Shown: piece by piece, positions 8,370-17,024 of the stretch
How positions within the stretch are numbered: the first letter of the stretch is position 1
How the letters are laid out: every line of letters begins with the position of its first letter
Source of the DNA: Mycobacterium sp. 852014-52450_SCH5900713
GTDB taxonomy: Bacteria > Actinomycetota > Actinomycetes > Mycobacteriales > Mycobacteriaceae
DNA length: 64,000 nt
Assembly (NCBI RefSeq): GCF_001667075.1
Contig: NZ_LZIL01000078.1
Span: forward strand, 1-64,000
Reading direction: 5' to 3'
Translations under genes and position numbers: made by a program
The notes under the pieces: model-generated
Told to the model about the DNA's origin: nothing
The model's database searches: none
Seen by the model: only the letters and a program-made list of their open reading frames with translations

Positions 8370-8750
8370 GTGTCCACTACGCATCGTCGCAGGCCCGCGC
8401 TGATCGCCTTGGTGATCGTCGCGGCGTGCGGTTGCCTCGCGCTGGGCTGGTGGCAGTGGACCAGGTTCCAGTCGGTGTCAGGCACGTTCCAGAACCTCGG
8501 CTATGCGCTGCAGTGGCCGCTGTTCGCCTGGTTCTGCGTGTACGCGTACCGCAAGTACGTGCGCTACGAAGAGATGCCACCGGAGCCTCGGCAGGACGCC
8601 GCCGTCACCGAGATACCCGCCGGCTTGCTGCCCGAGCGCCCCAAGCCGACGCAACAGACTTCCGATGACCCCGCCATGACGGAGTACAACGCCTACCTGG
8701 CCGAGCTTGCCAAACAAGACACCGAAAAACAGAACAGGACCACCGCATGA
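8370..8750 (+). CDS. lprD: LprD-like small membrane/lipoprotein
   Basis: A 126-residue protein corresponding by position and sequence to M. tuberculosis Rv1343c (LprD). It has a first hydrophobic segment (ALIALVIVAACGCLALGWW) and a second (YALQWPLFAWFCVYAYRKYV), then a charged cytoplasmic tail rich in Pro and Glu. The cysteines in ACGC suggested a lipobox in earlier annotation, but the segment also fits a simple two-helix membrane protein, so lipidation is uncertain. GTG start. Its stop overlaps the next ATG (ATGA), so it is coupled with the DUF3817 protein. Function unknown. Confidence 0.8.
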   Translation: MSTTHRRRPALIALVIVAACGCLALGWWQWTRFQSVSGTFQNLGYALQWPLFAWFCVYAYRKYVRYEEMPPEPRQDAAVTEIPAGLLPERPKPTQQTSDDPAMTEYNAYLAELAKQDTEKQNRTTA

Positions 8751-9088
8751 CCACACCGGAGAGATCAGCGTCGGCATTCCCCGTCGAGAAGATCCGCACC
8801 GCGTTGCTCGGCTACCGGGTCATGGCGTGGGCGACGGGTCTGTGGCTAATCGCGCTGTGCTACGAGATCGTCTCGCATCTCGTCTTGCACCACGAGATCC
8901 GCTGGATCGAGGTGGTTCACGGTTGGGTGTACTTCATCTATGTCCTGACCGCGTTCAATCTCGCGGTCAAGGTGCGGTGGCCGATTCCCAAGACGATCGG
9001 TGTGCTGCTTGCCGGCACCATCCCCCTCCTGGGCATCATCGTCGAGCAAGTCCAGACCAGGGATGTGAAGGCCCGATTCGGGCTGTAG
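8747..9088 (+). CDS. DUF3817 domain integral membrane protein
   Basis: Orthologue by context of Rv1342c. A 113-residue protein with about three membrane helices (VMAWATGLWLIALCYEIV, VVHGWVYFIYVLTAFNLA, IGVLLAGTIPLLGIIV) and the family signature H-G-W-x-Y followed by a charged KVRWP turn, typical of DUF3817. Translation is coupled to the LprD-like gene by an ATGA overlap. The pair probably forms a small membrane complex, but no reaction is known. Followed by a perfect hairpin that separates it from the convergent rdgB. Confidence 0.87.
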   Translation: MTTPERSASAFPVEKIRTALLGYRVMAWATGLWLIALCYEIVSHLVLHHEIRWIEVVHGWVYFIYVLTAFNLAVKVRWPIPKTIGVLLAGTIPLLGIIVEQVQTRDVKARFGL

Positions 9089-9090
9089 GG

Positions 9091-9120
9091 CTCGAGTGTG
9101 CGGCTGGCTTCACACTCGAG
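9091..9120. terminator. Perfect hairpin between convergent genes, probable bidirectional terminator
   Basis: Arms CTCGAGTGTG and CACACTCGAG form a 10-bp perfect stem with a 10-base loop (CGGCTGGCTT), starting two bases after the DUF3817 stop and 36 bases before the rdgB stop. No T-tract. A second, degenerate copy follows (see the repeat entry). Confidence 0.6.
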
Positions 9121-9148
9121 GCCGAACGTGCGGCCAGCTTCACACTCG
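9097..9148. repeat. Two imperfect copies of a 21-base repeat
   Basis: GTGCGGCTGGCTTCACACTCG (9098-9118) recurs as GTGCGGCCAGCTTCACACTCG (9128-9148), with 2 mismatches and a period of 30. The first copy is part of a perfect hairpin; in the second the left arm has decayed (CGAACGTG instead of CGAGTGTG). Confidence 0.8.
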
Positions 9149-9155
9149 GCAGGCT

Positions 9156-9758
9156 CTAGGGCAGGTCGCGCAGCGCCGGCACTAGCGAAGCGAGAGCACG
9201 ACCGCGATGGGAGACCGCGTCCTTCTCCTCGGGGCTGAGCTCGGCCGCGGTGCGGTCGGAACCCTCTGGAATGAAAACCGGGTCATACCCGAAGCCGCCG
9301 TCCCCCCGCGGTTCCCGGGCGATGCTGCCGGGCCACTCCCCGCGGACGACGACCTCGCCGGACGGCCCGGCCAGGGCGCACGCCGACACGAACGCCGCTC
9401 CGCGCCGTTCGTCGGGCACGTCGCGCAACTGCGCCAACAGCAGCGCGGTGTTGGCGGCGTCGTCGCCGTGATCACCCGACCAGCGCGCCGACAGGACACC
9501 GGGCATGCCGTTCAAAGCGGCCACCTCCAGGCCGGAGTCGTCGGCCACCGAAGCCAGGCCCGTCGCGGCGAATGCATCCCGCGCCTTGGCCAACGCGTTG
9601 TCCTCGAACGTCGCGCCCGTTTCGGGCGCCTCGTCGAAGGGCGGCACGTCATGCAATGAGACCAGTGTCAACCCCGTCAGGCCGGCCGCGTCGAGCACCC
9701 GGCGCAATTCGGCCAGCTTCTTGCGGTTGCGGCTGGCGACCAGAAGCCGGGTCATCAT
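9156..9758 (-). CDS. rdgB: XTP/dITP diphosphatase (RdgB/HAM1 family)
   Basis: House-cleaning pyrophosphatase that hydrolyses deaminated purine triphosphates (dITP, XTP) to monophosphates, keeping them out of DNA and RNA. At 200 residues it has the family length. The N-terminal ASRNRKKLAEL is the substrate-binding SxNxxK motif, DDSGLEV carries metal-binding aspartates, and GYDPVF and the C-terminal SHRGRAL are the conserved nucleobase and phosphate contacts. In M. tuberculosis (Rv1341) it follows rph directly; here an extra nitroreductase gene lies between them. Confidence 0.94.
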   Translation of the reverse strand: MMTRLLVASRNRKKLAELRRVLDAAGLTGLTLVSLHDVPPFDEAPETGATFEDNALAKARDAFAATGLASVADDSGLEVAALNGMPGVLSARWSGDHGDDAANTALLLAQLRDVPDERRGAAFVSACALAGPSGEVVVRGEWPGSIAREPRGDGGFGYDPVFIPEGSDRTAAELSPEEKDAVSHRGRALASLVPALRDLP

Positions 9759-9917
9759 CTATTCCTAAATAGGCGTCTGGGCCGTTGCCGATGCACCCCG
9801 GCCACCTTACGGACCGCGAGATATGGGTCGGCGACGCGAAGGGCATCAGCAGTGCCGGCGTACAACGCGACACGCTCCGCAAGGAATAGCCAGGGCGCCG
9901 AAGTAGCTTCGTCCAGA

Positions 9918-10361
9918 GTGAGTCAAAAACCCGATAACGAGACGCTCAAGGCGCTCAATAACAACATCACCGATGAGTTTCGCGCCAATGCCGGCAAGGT
10001 CGGCGGACGATTCGAGGGCAACGAGCTGTTGCTACTCACTACGAAGGGCGCGAAGTCCGGCGAGCCGCGCGTCGCGCCGCTGGTGGTCTTCCGTATCGAC
10101 GGCAAGCTGCTGATCGTCGCGGGTTACGGTGGCGCCGACGTCAACCCGGGGTGGGTCCACAACCTGCGGGCCAACCCGCGGGCGCGCGTTGAAGTCGCTT
10201 CCGACTCGTTCGACGTCGTCGCGCACGAGCTCGACTCGTCCGAACGCCAGGCGATCATCCCCAAGATCAACGCGACCGTACCCGCGTTCGCGTTCGCGAA
10301 CTACCAGTCAAAAACCACACGCACCATCCCAATATTCGAGCTGCAGAAGGACGAGTCATGA
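9918..10361 (+). CDS. Deazaflavin (F420)-dependent nitroreductase family protein
   Basis: A 147-residue split-barrel protein of the Ddn family. Characteristic segments are LLLLTTKGAKSGEPRVAPL, VAGYGGADVNPGWVHNLRANPRA (read here in part) and a conserved basic strand, which together bind F420H2. I chose the GTG that gives VSQKPDNETLKALN; about 22 upstream codons are open but not family-like. Ddn relatives reduce quinones or activate nitroimidazoles, but the natural substrate is not predictable. The gene is on the opposite strand to rdgB and rph and is absent from this position in M. tuberculosis, so it is probably a local insertion. Confidence 0.85.
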   Translation: MSQKPDNETLKALNNNITDEFRANAGKVGGRFEGNELLLLTTKGAKSGEPRVAPLVVFRIDGKLLIVAGYGGADVNPGWVHNLRANPRARVEVASDSFDVVAHELDSSERQAIIPKINATVPAFAFANYQSKTTRTIPIFELQKDES

Positions 10362-10452
10362 CCGACCGGAAGGGGTCTCGTCTTGGCCGCGGCGTCGGCG
10401 ATGGTAAACGCGGGCAGTCAGGCCAAGGTCAAGCTGCCGACCAGAAGCCGGG

Positions 10453-11232
<780 letters not shown>

Positions 11233-11257
11233 GACGCCAACCCTAACGCGGGCTTGC

Positions 11258-12040
11258 TCAGACCCTTTCAGAGCGGCGGATATCGAAAGATTCGCCGCAC
11301 ACCACCGCATGTACGGGGCCGTCGAACTCGGCCTTGGCCTCGCTGATCACGTCCTCGCGTGAGGTCCACGGCGGGATGTGGGTCAACAACAGCTCGCGAA
11401 CGCCGGCCTGCGCCGCGATCCGGCCGGCCTCGGTGCCCGACAGATGCAGAGCGGGCGGGCGGTCCGGCGAGTGCGTCCAAGAGGCTTCGCAAAGGAAGAC
11501 GTCGGCGTCCCGCGCCAGCTCGACCAGCTGATCACAGACGCCAGTATCGCCGCTGTAGACGAACGAGGCGCCGGTCGAATCGGTGAACCGCAGGCCGTAC
11601 GACTCGGTGGGGTGGGCGACCACCCGCGGTGTCACGGTCAGCGAGCCGAGCGTGACCGGTTCGCCGTCGACCCAGTGCCGAACGTCGAAAATGTCTGAGC
11701 AGTCGTCGATTTCACCGCCATACGGTGACGACGCCGCACCCAGCCGAGACCAGGTGTCGCCGGGGCCGTACAACAACGCCTTGCCGTCCGGCCGCGACGG
11801 GTGGTAGCGCCGCCACACGAACAGACCGGGCAAATCGAGGCAGTGGTCGGCGTGCAGATGGGACAAGAGCACGTGCACGGAGGCGGGATCGGCATAGCGC
11901 TGGAGCGCGCCCAGCACGCCGCCGCCGAAGTCGATGACCATCGGCGGTGTGTCCGGTGCCCGGAGCAGATATCCCGACGCGGGCGAATCCGGCCCTACCA
12001 CGCTGCCCGAGCAGCCGAGCACGGTTATTCGCACGGACAC
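11258..12040 (-). CDS. Metallo-beta-lactamase-fold cyclic-nucleotide phosphodiesterase (Rv1339-like)
   Basis: MBL-fold hydrolase with the metal motif SHLHADHCLDL and later histidines/aspartate in YSGDTG and LTHIPPW. The M. tuberculosis orthologue Rv1339 is reported as an atypical class II cAMP phosphodiesterase whose expression lowers cAMP and changes drug tolerance. 260 residues from the GTG giving VSVRITVLGCSGSV; a GTG two codons later or an ATG 14 residues upstream are alternatives. It lies between murI and rph on the same strand, probably one operon. The cyclase encoded at 30188-31810 could supply its substrate; that link is inference. Confidence 0.88.
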   Translation of the reverse strand: MSVRITVLGCSGSVVGPDSPASGYLLRAPDTPPMVIDFGGGVLGALQRYADPASVHVLLSHLHADHCLDLPGLFVWRRYHPSRPDGKALLYGPGDTWSRLGAASSPYGGEIDDCSDIFDVRHWVDGEPVTLGSLTVTPRVVAHPTESYGLRFTDSTGASFVYSGDTGVCDQLVELARDADVFLCEASWTHSPDRPPALHLSGTEAGRIAAQAGVRELLLTHIPPWTSREDVISEAKAEFDGPVHAVVCGESFDIRRSERV

Positions 12041-12110
12041 TACTGTGCCATGCCCGATAGGACCGTGACGAAAACATCGCCGCATTGGTGTGATGAGAAT
12101 CTCGTCAGCA

Positions 12111-12926
12111 CTAGTCGATCCGCACGTGGTGAACGGGCTGCACGCCGGTGACCGCGGGACCGAGGAATCGCGCGGCCAACTTGGTGAATGCCTCGGGGTC
12201 GCCGGTGGCTTCGAAGACCCGGGTCGCGGGCGGCGCGTCATGCGGGCGCAGCAGGTCACGCTCGGTGAGCACGCGGAGTACCTCCTTGGCCGTCTCCTCG
12301 GCGCTCGACACCAGCGTCACCTGCTCGCCCATGGCCAGCTGGATCAGCCCGGACAGCAGTGGGTAATGCGTGCACCCGAGCACCAGGGTGTCGACCTGGG
12401 CGCGTTGCAGCGGCTCGAGGTAGCCCTCGGCCAGCCCGAGCACCTGACGGCCACTGGTCACGCCGCGCTCCACGAAGTCGACGAATCGCGGGCAGGCCAC
12501 GGCGCTGACCTCGGTGTCGCGCGCGGCCGCGAACGCGTCCTGGTAGGCGTGCGAGTTGATGGTCGCCTGGGTGCCGATGACACCGATGCGGCCGTTGCGC
12601 GTCGTGGCGACGGCACGACGGACCGCCGGCAGGATCACCTCGACGACCGGTACGTCATACCGCTCGCGGGCATCCCGCAGACAAGCCGCGGACGCGGTGT
12701 TGCAAGCAATCACCAACGCCTTCACCCCGCGCCCGACAAGGTCGTCCCCGATGGCCAACGCGTGCGCGCGGACCTCGGGAATCGTGAGCGGACCGTATGG
12801 CCCGTGACCCGTGTCGCCCACATAGACGATGTCCTCGTCGGGCAGTTGGTCGATGATGGCCCGCGCGACGGTCAGGCCCCCCACGCCGGAGTCGAAGATC
12901 CCGACGGGCGCCAACGGCGAGGTCAT
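12111..12926 (-). CDS. murI: Glutamate racemase
   Basis: Cofactor-independent racemase that makes D-glutamate for peptidoglycan. Both catalytic cysteines are present: Cys75 in ACNTASA and the second in GCTHYPLL; the N-terminal IFDSGVGGLTV and YVGDTGHGPYG substrate loops are intact. 271 residues, as in M. tuberculosis MurI. The ATG overlaps the rhomboid stop codon in an ATGA junction, so expression is coupled to the membrane protein upstream. Essential cell-wall enzyme. Confidence 0.96.
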   Translation of the reverse strand: MTSPLAPVGIFDSGVGGLTVARAIIDQLPDEDIVYVGDTGHGPYGPLTIPEVRAHALAIGDDLVGRGVKALVIACNTASAACLRDARERYDVPVVEVILPAVRRAVATTRNGRIGVIGTQATINSHAYQDAFAAARDTEVSAVACPRFVDFVERGVTSGRQVLGLAEGYLEPLQRAQVDTLVLGCTHYPLLSGLIQLAMGEQVTLVSSAEETAKEVLRVLTERDLLRPHDAPPATRVFEATGDPEAFTKLAARFLGPAVTGVQPVHHVRID

Positions 12927-13597
12927 GTCTTGGGGCGCGGCGTGGCGGCGCCGGCTTTTCTCTTCGCGCGGGCTTTGCGTTCCGGCGCGGACAACCAGTA
13001 CGCGGCGACGACGCCGGCGATCGCACCGCACAGGTGACCCTGCCACGACACGCCACCGCATCTGCCGAGCACCGGCATGGCACCCAGCAGCACTCCGCCG
13101 TAGGCGAACAACACCACCAGCCCGATCGCGATGTCCGCGAAGCGGCGCACGAAGATCCCGAACACGAGCAGGAAGGCCAGCCAGCCGAAGATCAGGCCGG
13201 AGGCCCCGATGTGATCCGTCGGCCCGCAGGAGCTGCCCATGTCCCCGATCAGCCAAGTGCCGAAGCCGCCGAGGATCCACACGATCGCGGTGGCCCAGAC
13301 GAACCGGCTCAGGCCGGCGAGCGTCATGAGGAAGCCGAGCACCAACAGCGGGACCGTGTTGGCCATCAGATGCTGCCAACTGGCGTGCAGTACCGGGGAA
13401 AAGACGATCCCCCACAGCCCGTCGGCCTCCAGCGGTCTGATGCCGTTCTCGTCCAGGGAATGCCGGGTGAGCTGGTCGATGAGCTCAATCAGGTAAAGCA
13501 GCGCGACGAAGGTGAGGATCGTGGCTGCGCCGACCACCCACGGAGGACGCTTTGCCGACGTCGCCGGTGTCCCGGAGCGCCCCGTGGTCTTACCCAT
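12923..13597 (-). CDS. Rhomboid-family intramembrane serine protease
   Basis: A 224-residue protein with about six membrane helices, corresponding to Rv1337. The catalytic dyad is visible as Ser133 in GASGLIFGWL and His188 in WQGHLCGAIAG, and the upstream HLMAN (residues 76-80) is the conserved oxyanion loop. It should cleave transmembrane helices of unknown substrates. It is followed by murI with a 4-base overlap. In M. tuberculosis the genes immediately before it are mec, cysO and cysM; here only 36 bases separate it from the P1 peptidase, so those three are missing at this locus. Confidence 0.92.
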   Translation of the reverse strand: MGKTTGRSGTPATSAKRPPWVVGAATILTFVALLYLIELIDQLTRHSLDENGIRPLEADGLWGIVFSPVLHASWQHLMANTVPLLVLGFLMTLAGLSRFVWATAIVWILGGFGTWLIGDMGSSCGPTDHIGASGLIFGWLAFLLVFGIFVRRFADIAIGLVVLFAYGGVLLGAMPVLGRCGGVSWQGHLCGAIAGVVAAYWLSAPERKARAKRKAGAATPRPKT

Positions 13598-13633
13598 AGC
13601 TGCAGGTTACCGGCGCGGACGGCGGGAAACTTC

Positions 13634-14701
13634 TCATCGGTTAAACGCCCCGGGCAACACGTCGCGGTAGGCCGGTATGCCGGCCACCGAATCCGCGGCG
13701 AACACGCCCACCAGCACCGCGCGCGCCAGGCAGTCGGCCGCGGCGGCACCGACCTCCGCGGCCAGCCGCATCTCGGGCGAAAACGAGGCGGGCGCGTCGG
13801 GCGGGGGTGGCACCTCGACCGCCCCGGTGGCCAGTGCGAACACGGTGTCGCCGTCGTACGGGGTGTGCGCCGGCCGGACGGTACGGGCCAGGCCGTCCTG
13901 CGCGGCCACGGCGACGCGCCGGCACGCGGCCGGGCTCAGCGCCGCGTCGGTCGCCACCACGCCGATGACGGTGTTCAGCGGGCTGTCCAGCGAGCTCGAC
14001 GCAGTCGGCAACTGCGCGAACGCGTCGATCTCCTCCCTCGGCGGTGGCCGCAGCGCGAACTCCTGGATGAGGTCCGCCATCCACGGCAGGCCGGTGGCCC
14101 GGTCGGCGACGTCGCCGGCGGAATTCACCACTACCACCGCGCCAACGGTCGCCCCGGACGGCAGCGTCGTGGAAGCGGTCCCGACTCCGCCCTTGAACAC
14201 CCCGGCACGTGCCCCGACGCCGGCACCGACGTTCCCGACGGCCGGCGCCCCCTCGCCACTCGCCGCCGCGGCTTCGCAAGCCAGGTAGCCGAACTCCGCC
14301 GTCGGGCGGCGATCCCAGCCGCCGACCGGCAGATCGAAGATCACGGCGCCGGGCACGATGGGCACCACGCCACCATCCATCGCCACCCCACGTTCGCGTT
14401 CTTCCAACCAGCGCATCACGCCGTCGGCGGCGGCCAGACCGTACGCGCTGCCGCCGGCGAGCAACACGGCGTCGACGTAGCGGACGGTGTTGGCCGGATC
14501 CAGCAGGTCGGTCTCCCGGGTACCGGGGGCGCCGCCGCGACAGTCGACGGCCCCGACGGTGCCGGGCGGGGTCAGCACGACGGTGACGCCGCGGGCCCAT
14601 CCGGCGCCCATGGACGCGTCGGGGTCGAGTCGATGATGGTGACCGACGCGGATACCCCCCACGTCGGTGATGGCGTCCATCCGGCGTCCATCGGGGCTCA
14701 T
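13634..14701 (-). CDS. P1-family (DmpA-like) peptidase
   Basis: Member of the self-processing aminopeptidase/ornithine-acetyltransferase fold, corresponding to Rv1333. Seen: the N-terminal ITDVGGIRVGHH, TPPGTVGAVDCRGGAPGTRE and GGSAYGLAAADGVM segments that define the family, and a conserved C-terminal GDTVFALATGAV. I chose ATG at 14701 because it overlaps the DUF2017 stop (ATGA); an inner ATG (MDAITDVGG) is nearer to the M. tuberculosis start. 355 residues. Relatives cleave into alpha and beta chains at a Gly-Ser/Thr bond; I cannot mark the exact site. Substrate unknown. Confidence 0.88.
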   Translation of the reverse strand: MSPDGRRMDAITDVGGIRVGHHHRLDPDASMGAGWARGVTVVLTPPGTVGAVDCRGGAPGTRETDLLDPANTVRYVDAVLLAGGSAYGLAAADGVMRWLEERERGVAMDGGVVPIVPGAVIFDLPVGGWDRRPTAEFGYLACEAAAASGEGAPAVGNVGAGVGARAGVFKGGVGTASTTLPSGATVGAVVVVNSAGDVADRATGLPWMADLIQEFALRPPPREEIDAFAQLPTASSSLDSPLNTVIGVVATDAALSPAACRRVAVAAQDGLARTVRPAHTPYDGDTVFALATGAVEVPPPPDAPASFSPEMRLAAEVGAAAADCLARAVLVGVFAADSVAGIPAYRDVLPGAFNR

Positions 14702-15279
14702 CGGGACCCCATCAGCACCAGGACGAGGTATTCCTGCAAGACGGTCAACCACTGGTACACGTCGAAGTGCACCGCCAGCGGGTGGTCAGCGGGCAGCCGC
14801 TCCGGCCCTTCGGGCCCGACCTCGAGCATCACCCCCAGCGTGAGCCGGATGTCGTTCACCGCCGCCACCCAGGCGTTCGCGTCCTCCTCGGTCAGGTCGA
14901 ACCGGCCACCGTCTGCCGGAACGGTGTCCAACATCCGCTGCGCCGCAAGGCGTTTGGCGTCGATGATCTCGGGCTCGTGCAGGCTGCGCAGCGCGGCGTT
15001 GAGGCTATTTACGGCGCCGGAAGCCGATGGGTCGTCGTCGTCGGGATGGAAGAAGTCGGGCAGCAGCCGGCGCAGGGTCGGGTCCTTCGGCGGATCACTG
15101 TTTCCGGTCTTTATGCCGGTGATCTGCTCGAGTTCGTCTGCGGGCGAGGATGATTCACGCTCATCGAGCAACCCGACCATGGCGGTTGCCAGGTTCTTCA
15201 GCAGGGCGGCCTCGTGGGACGCCAGGGCGGACCGAAAACGGGGACCGTCCGCGGTCTCGACGCGCTTCCACTTGCGCAC
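14698..15279 (-). CDS. DUF2017 domain protein
   Basis: A 193-residue soluble protein corresponding to Rv1332. It is a conserved actinobacterial protein without known activity; segments such as HEAALLKNLATAMVGLLDER and the acidic PDFFHPDDDD linker are typical. It sits between clpS and the P1 peptidase in a tightly spaced set (24 bases after clpS, 4-base overlap with the peptidase), an order widely kept in actinobacteria, suggesting a role tied to proteolysis. I see no catalytic motif. Confidence 0.88.
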   Translation of the reverse strand: MRKWKRVETADGPRFRSALASHEAALLKNLATAMVGLLDERESSSPADELEQITGIKTGNSDPPKDPTLRRLLPDFFHPDDDDPSASGAVNSLNAALRSLHEPEIIDAKRLAAQRMLDTVPADGGRFDLTEEDANAWVAAVNDIRLTLGVMLEVGPEGPERLPADHPLAVHFDVYQWLTVLQEYLVLVLMGSR

Positions 15280-15303
15280 AGGTATTCGCCGCAGCCCCGA
15301 GTA

Positions 15304-15609
15304 TCAGCGGTCCTGCTGCAGCGTCGCCCACAACCCGGCCGCATGCAGCTTGGACACGTCGACTTCCATGGACTCCCGGCTGCCGGCCGACACCACCGCC
15401 CTGCCTTCGTTGTGCACCTGCAGCATCAGCTTGGTGGCGTGCGGCTCGCTGTAGCCGAACAACTTCTGGAACACATACGTCACGTAGGTCATCAGGTTGA
15501 CCGGGTCATCCCACACGACCGTGACCCACGGACTCGCCGTGACGTCTACCGGAGCGGACTCGCGTTGTCCTGTAGTGCCCGGCTTAGTGGGCGCTGACAT
15601 AACAACCAT
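15304..15609 (-). CDS. clpS: ATP-dependent Clp protease adaptor ClpS
   Basis: N-degron adaptor that delivers proteins with destabilising N-terminal residues to ClpC/ClpP. 101 residues. The core matches the family: VVWDDPVNLMTYVTYVFQ (the DDxxN substrate-pocket loop) and KLMLQVHNEGRAVV, followed by the ClpS C-terminal strand. The chosen ATG gives the M. tuberculosis length; one ATG lies three codons upstream. It is divergent from pncB, with only 67 bases between the start codons, so the two promoters must be close together or overlapping. Confidence 0.94.
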   Translation of the reverse strand: MVVMSAPTKPGTTGQRESAPVDVTASPWVTVVWDDPVNLMTYVTYVFQKLFGYSEPHATKLMLQVHNEGRAVVSAGSRESMEVDVSKLHAAGLWATLQQDR

Positions 15610-15676
15610 GGCCTCCACGATACCGAGCGACCGGCGAGGTTTCCGAGCCCCCGAGGGCAGCCGATACCGTTATGGA

Positions 15677-16990
15677 ATGAACGACCCGGTCGTAACTGGG
15701 CTGCTTACCGACAAGTACGAGTTGACGATGCTGGCGGCGGCGCTGCGAGACGGTACCGCCGACCGACCGACGACCTTCGAATTGTTCGCGCGCCGACTCC
15801 CCGAGGGGCGCCGCTACGGCGTGGTCTGTGGGACCGGGCGCCTGCTCGAAGCGTTGCCGCAGTTCGGCTTCGACGACGAGGCGTGTCAGCTGCTGGCGCA
15901 ATTCCTCGATCCAGATGCGTTGCGCTACTTGCGCGATTTCCGGTTCCGCGGTGATATCGACGGCTACGCCGAAGGCGAGCTGTACTTCCCCGGCTCTCCC
16001 GTCTTGTCGGTGACCGGCACGTTCGCCGAATGCGTCGTGCTCGAGACACTGGCGTTGTCGATCGTCAACCACGACACGGCGGTCGCGTCCGCAGCTGCGC
16101 GAATGGTGAGCGCGGCCAGGGACCGTCCGCTGATCGAGATGGGGTCACGGCGAACCCACGAGCATGCCGCGGTCGCCGCGGCACGCGCGGCCTATATCGC
16201 CGGCTTCGCCGCGTCCTCCAACCTCGAGGCCCAGCGCCGATACGGAATCCCCGCGCAGGGCACGTCGGCGCACGCGTTCACCATGCTGCACGCGAGCGGA
16301 GAGCCCGCCGATGTGACCGAACTGGCCGCTTTCCGCGCGCAGGTCGACGCGTTGGGCGTCGACACCACGCTGCTGGTGGACACCTACGACGTGACGACCG
16401 GCGTTGCCAACGCCGTGGCCGCCGCCGGGGAGTCGCTCGGCGCGGTCCGTATCGATTCCGGGGAGTTGGGCGTGCTGGCCCGCCAGGTCCGCGAGCAGCT
16501 CGACGGTCTGGGAGCCACCGCAACCCGCATCGTGGTCTCCGGCGACCTCGACGAGTTCTCGATCGCCGCCCTGGCTGCCGAACCGGTGGACAGTTACGGC
16601 GTCGGCACGTCGCTCGTGACGGGTTCGGGCGCGCCGACGGCGAATATGGTCTACAAGCTGGTCGAGGTCGACGGAATGCCGGTGCAAAAGCGCAGTAGCC
16701 ACAAGGAATCCCGCGGCGGCCGCAAAGAGGCGCTGCGCCTGACGCGCACGTCCGGCACCGTCACCGAGGAGCTGGTGTATCCGGCCGGCCGCCGGCCCTC
16801 GGTCACCGAGCCGTCGCGGGTGTTGACCGTCCCGCTGGTCCGTGGTGGCGACGTGGTGTCCAAACCGAATGTGGCCGCGGCACGCGAGCTGGTAGCTTCC
16901 GGGCTGCGCAGTCTGCCGTGGGAAGGGCTGAACCTGTCCCACGGAGAACCTGCGATCCCGACCACGCAGATCCCCGCCGGCCGCCGGTAG
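15677..16990 (+). CDS. pncB: Nicotinate phosphoribosyltransferase
   Basis: Preiss-Handler enzyme that converts nicotinate, PRPP and ATP to nicotinate mononucleotide for NAD recycling. 437 residues from ATG (MNDPVVTGLLTDKYELTM). The segment MGSRRTHEHAA contains the histidine phosphorylated during ATP hydrolysis, and DSYGVGTSLVTG binds phosphate; these are family residues. Position corresponds to PncB1 (Rv1330c), beside dinG. The C-terminal end (LNLSHGEPAIPTTQIP) is normal, so it looks complete. Confidence 0.95.
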   Translation: MNDPVVTGLLTDKYELTMLAAALRDGTADRPTTFELFARRLPEGRRYGVVCGTGRLLEALPQFGFDDEACQLLAQFLDPDALRYLRDFRFRGDIDGYAEGELYFPGSPVLSVTGTFAECVVLETLALSIVNHDTAVASAAARMVSAARDRPLIEMGSRRTHEHAAVAAARAAYIAGFAASSNLEAQRRYGIPAQGTSAHAFTMLHASGEPADVTELAAFRAQVDALGVDTTLLVDTYDVTTGVANAVAAAGESLGAVRIDSGELGVLARQVREQLDGLGATATRIVVSGDLDEFSIAALAAEPVDSYGVGTSLVTGSGAPTANMVYKLVEVDGMPVQKRSSHKESRGGRKEALRLTRTSGTVTEELVYPAGRRPSVTEPSRVLTVPLVRGGDVVSKPNVAAARELVASGLRSLPWEGLNLSHGEPAIPTTQIPAGRR

Positions 16991-17024
16991 CACCGCAGAG
17001 CAAAAGAGGCTGACCACGTCCGAA

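Noticed and set aside
8370..8480. Lipobox-like ACGC in the LprD-like protein as proof of a lipoprotein
   Set aside because: The cysteine is in a long hydrophobic helix without a clear cleavage context, so I describe it only as possible.
13034..15454. Plus-strand open frame of 806 codons opposite rhomboid, peptidase, DUF2017 and clpS
   Set aside because: It is antisense to four clear genes, is rich in Arg, Gly and His, and matches no family. Long antisense frames are expected at this GC content.
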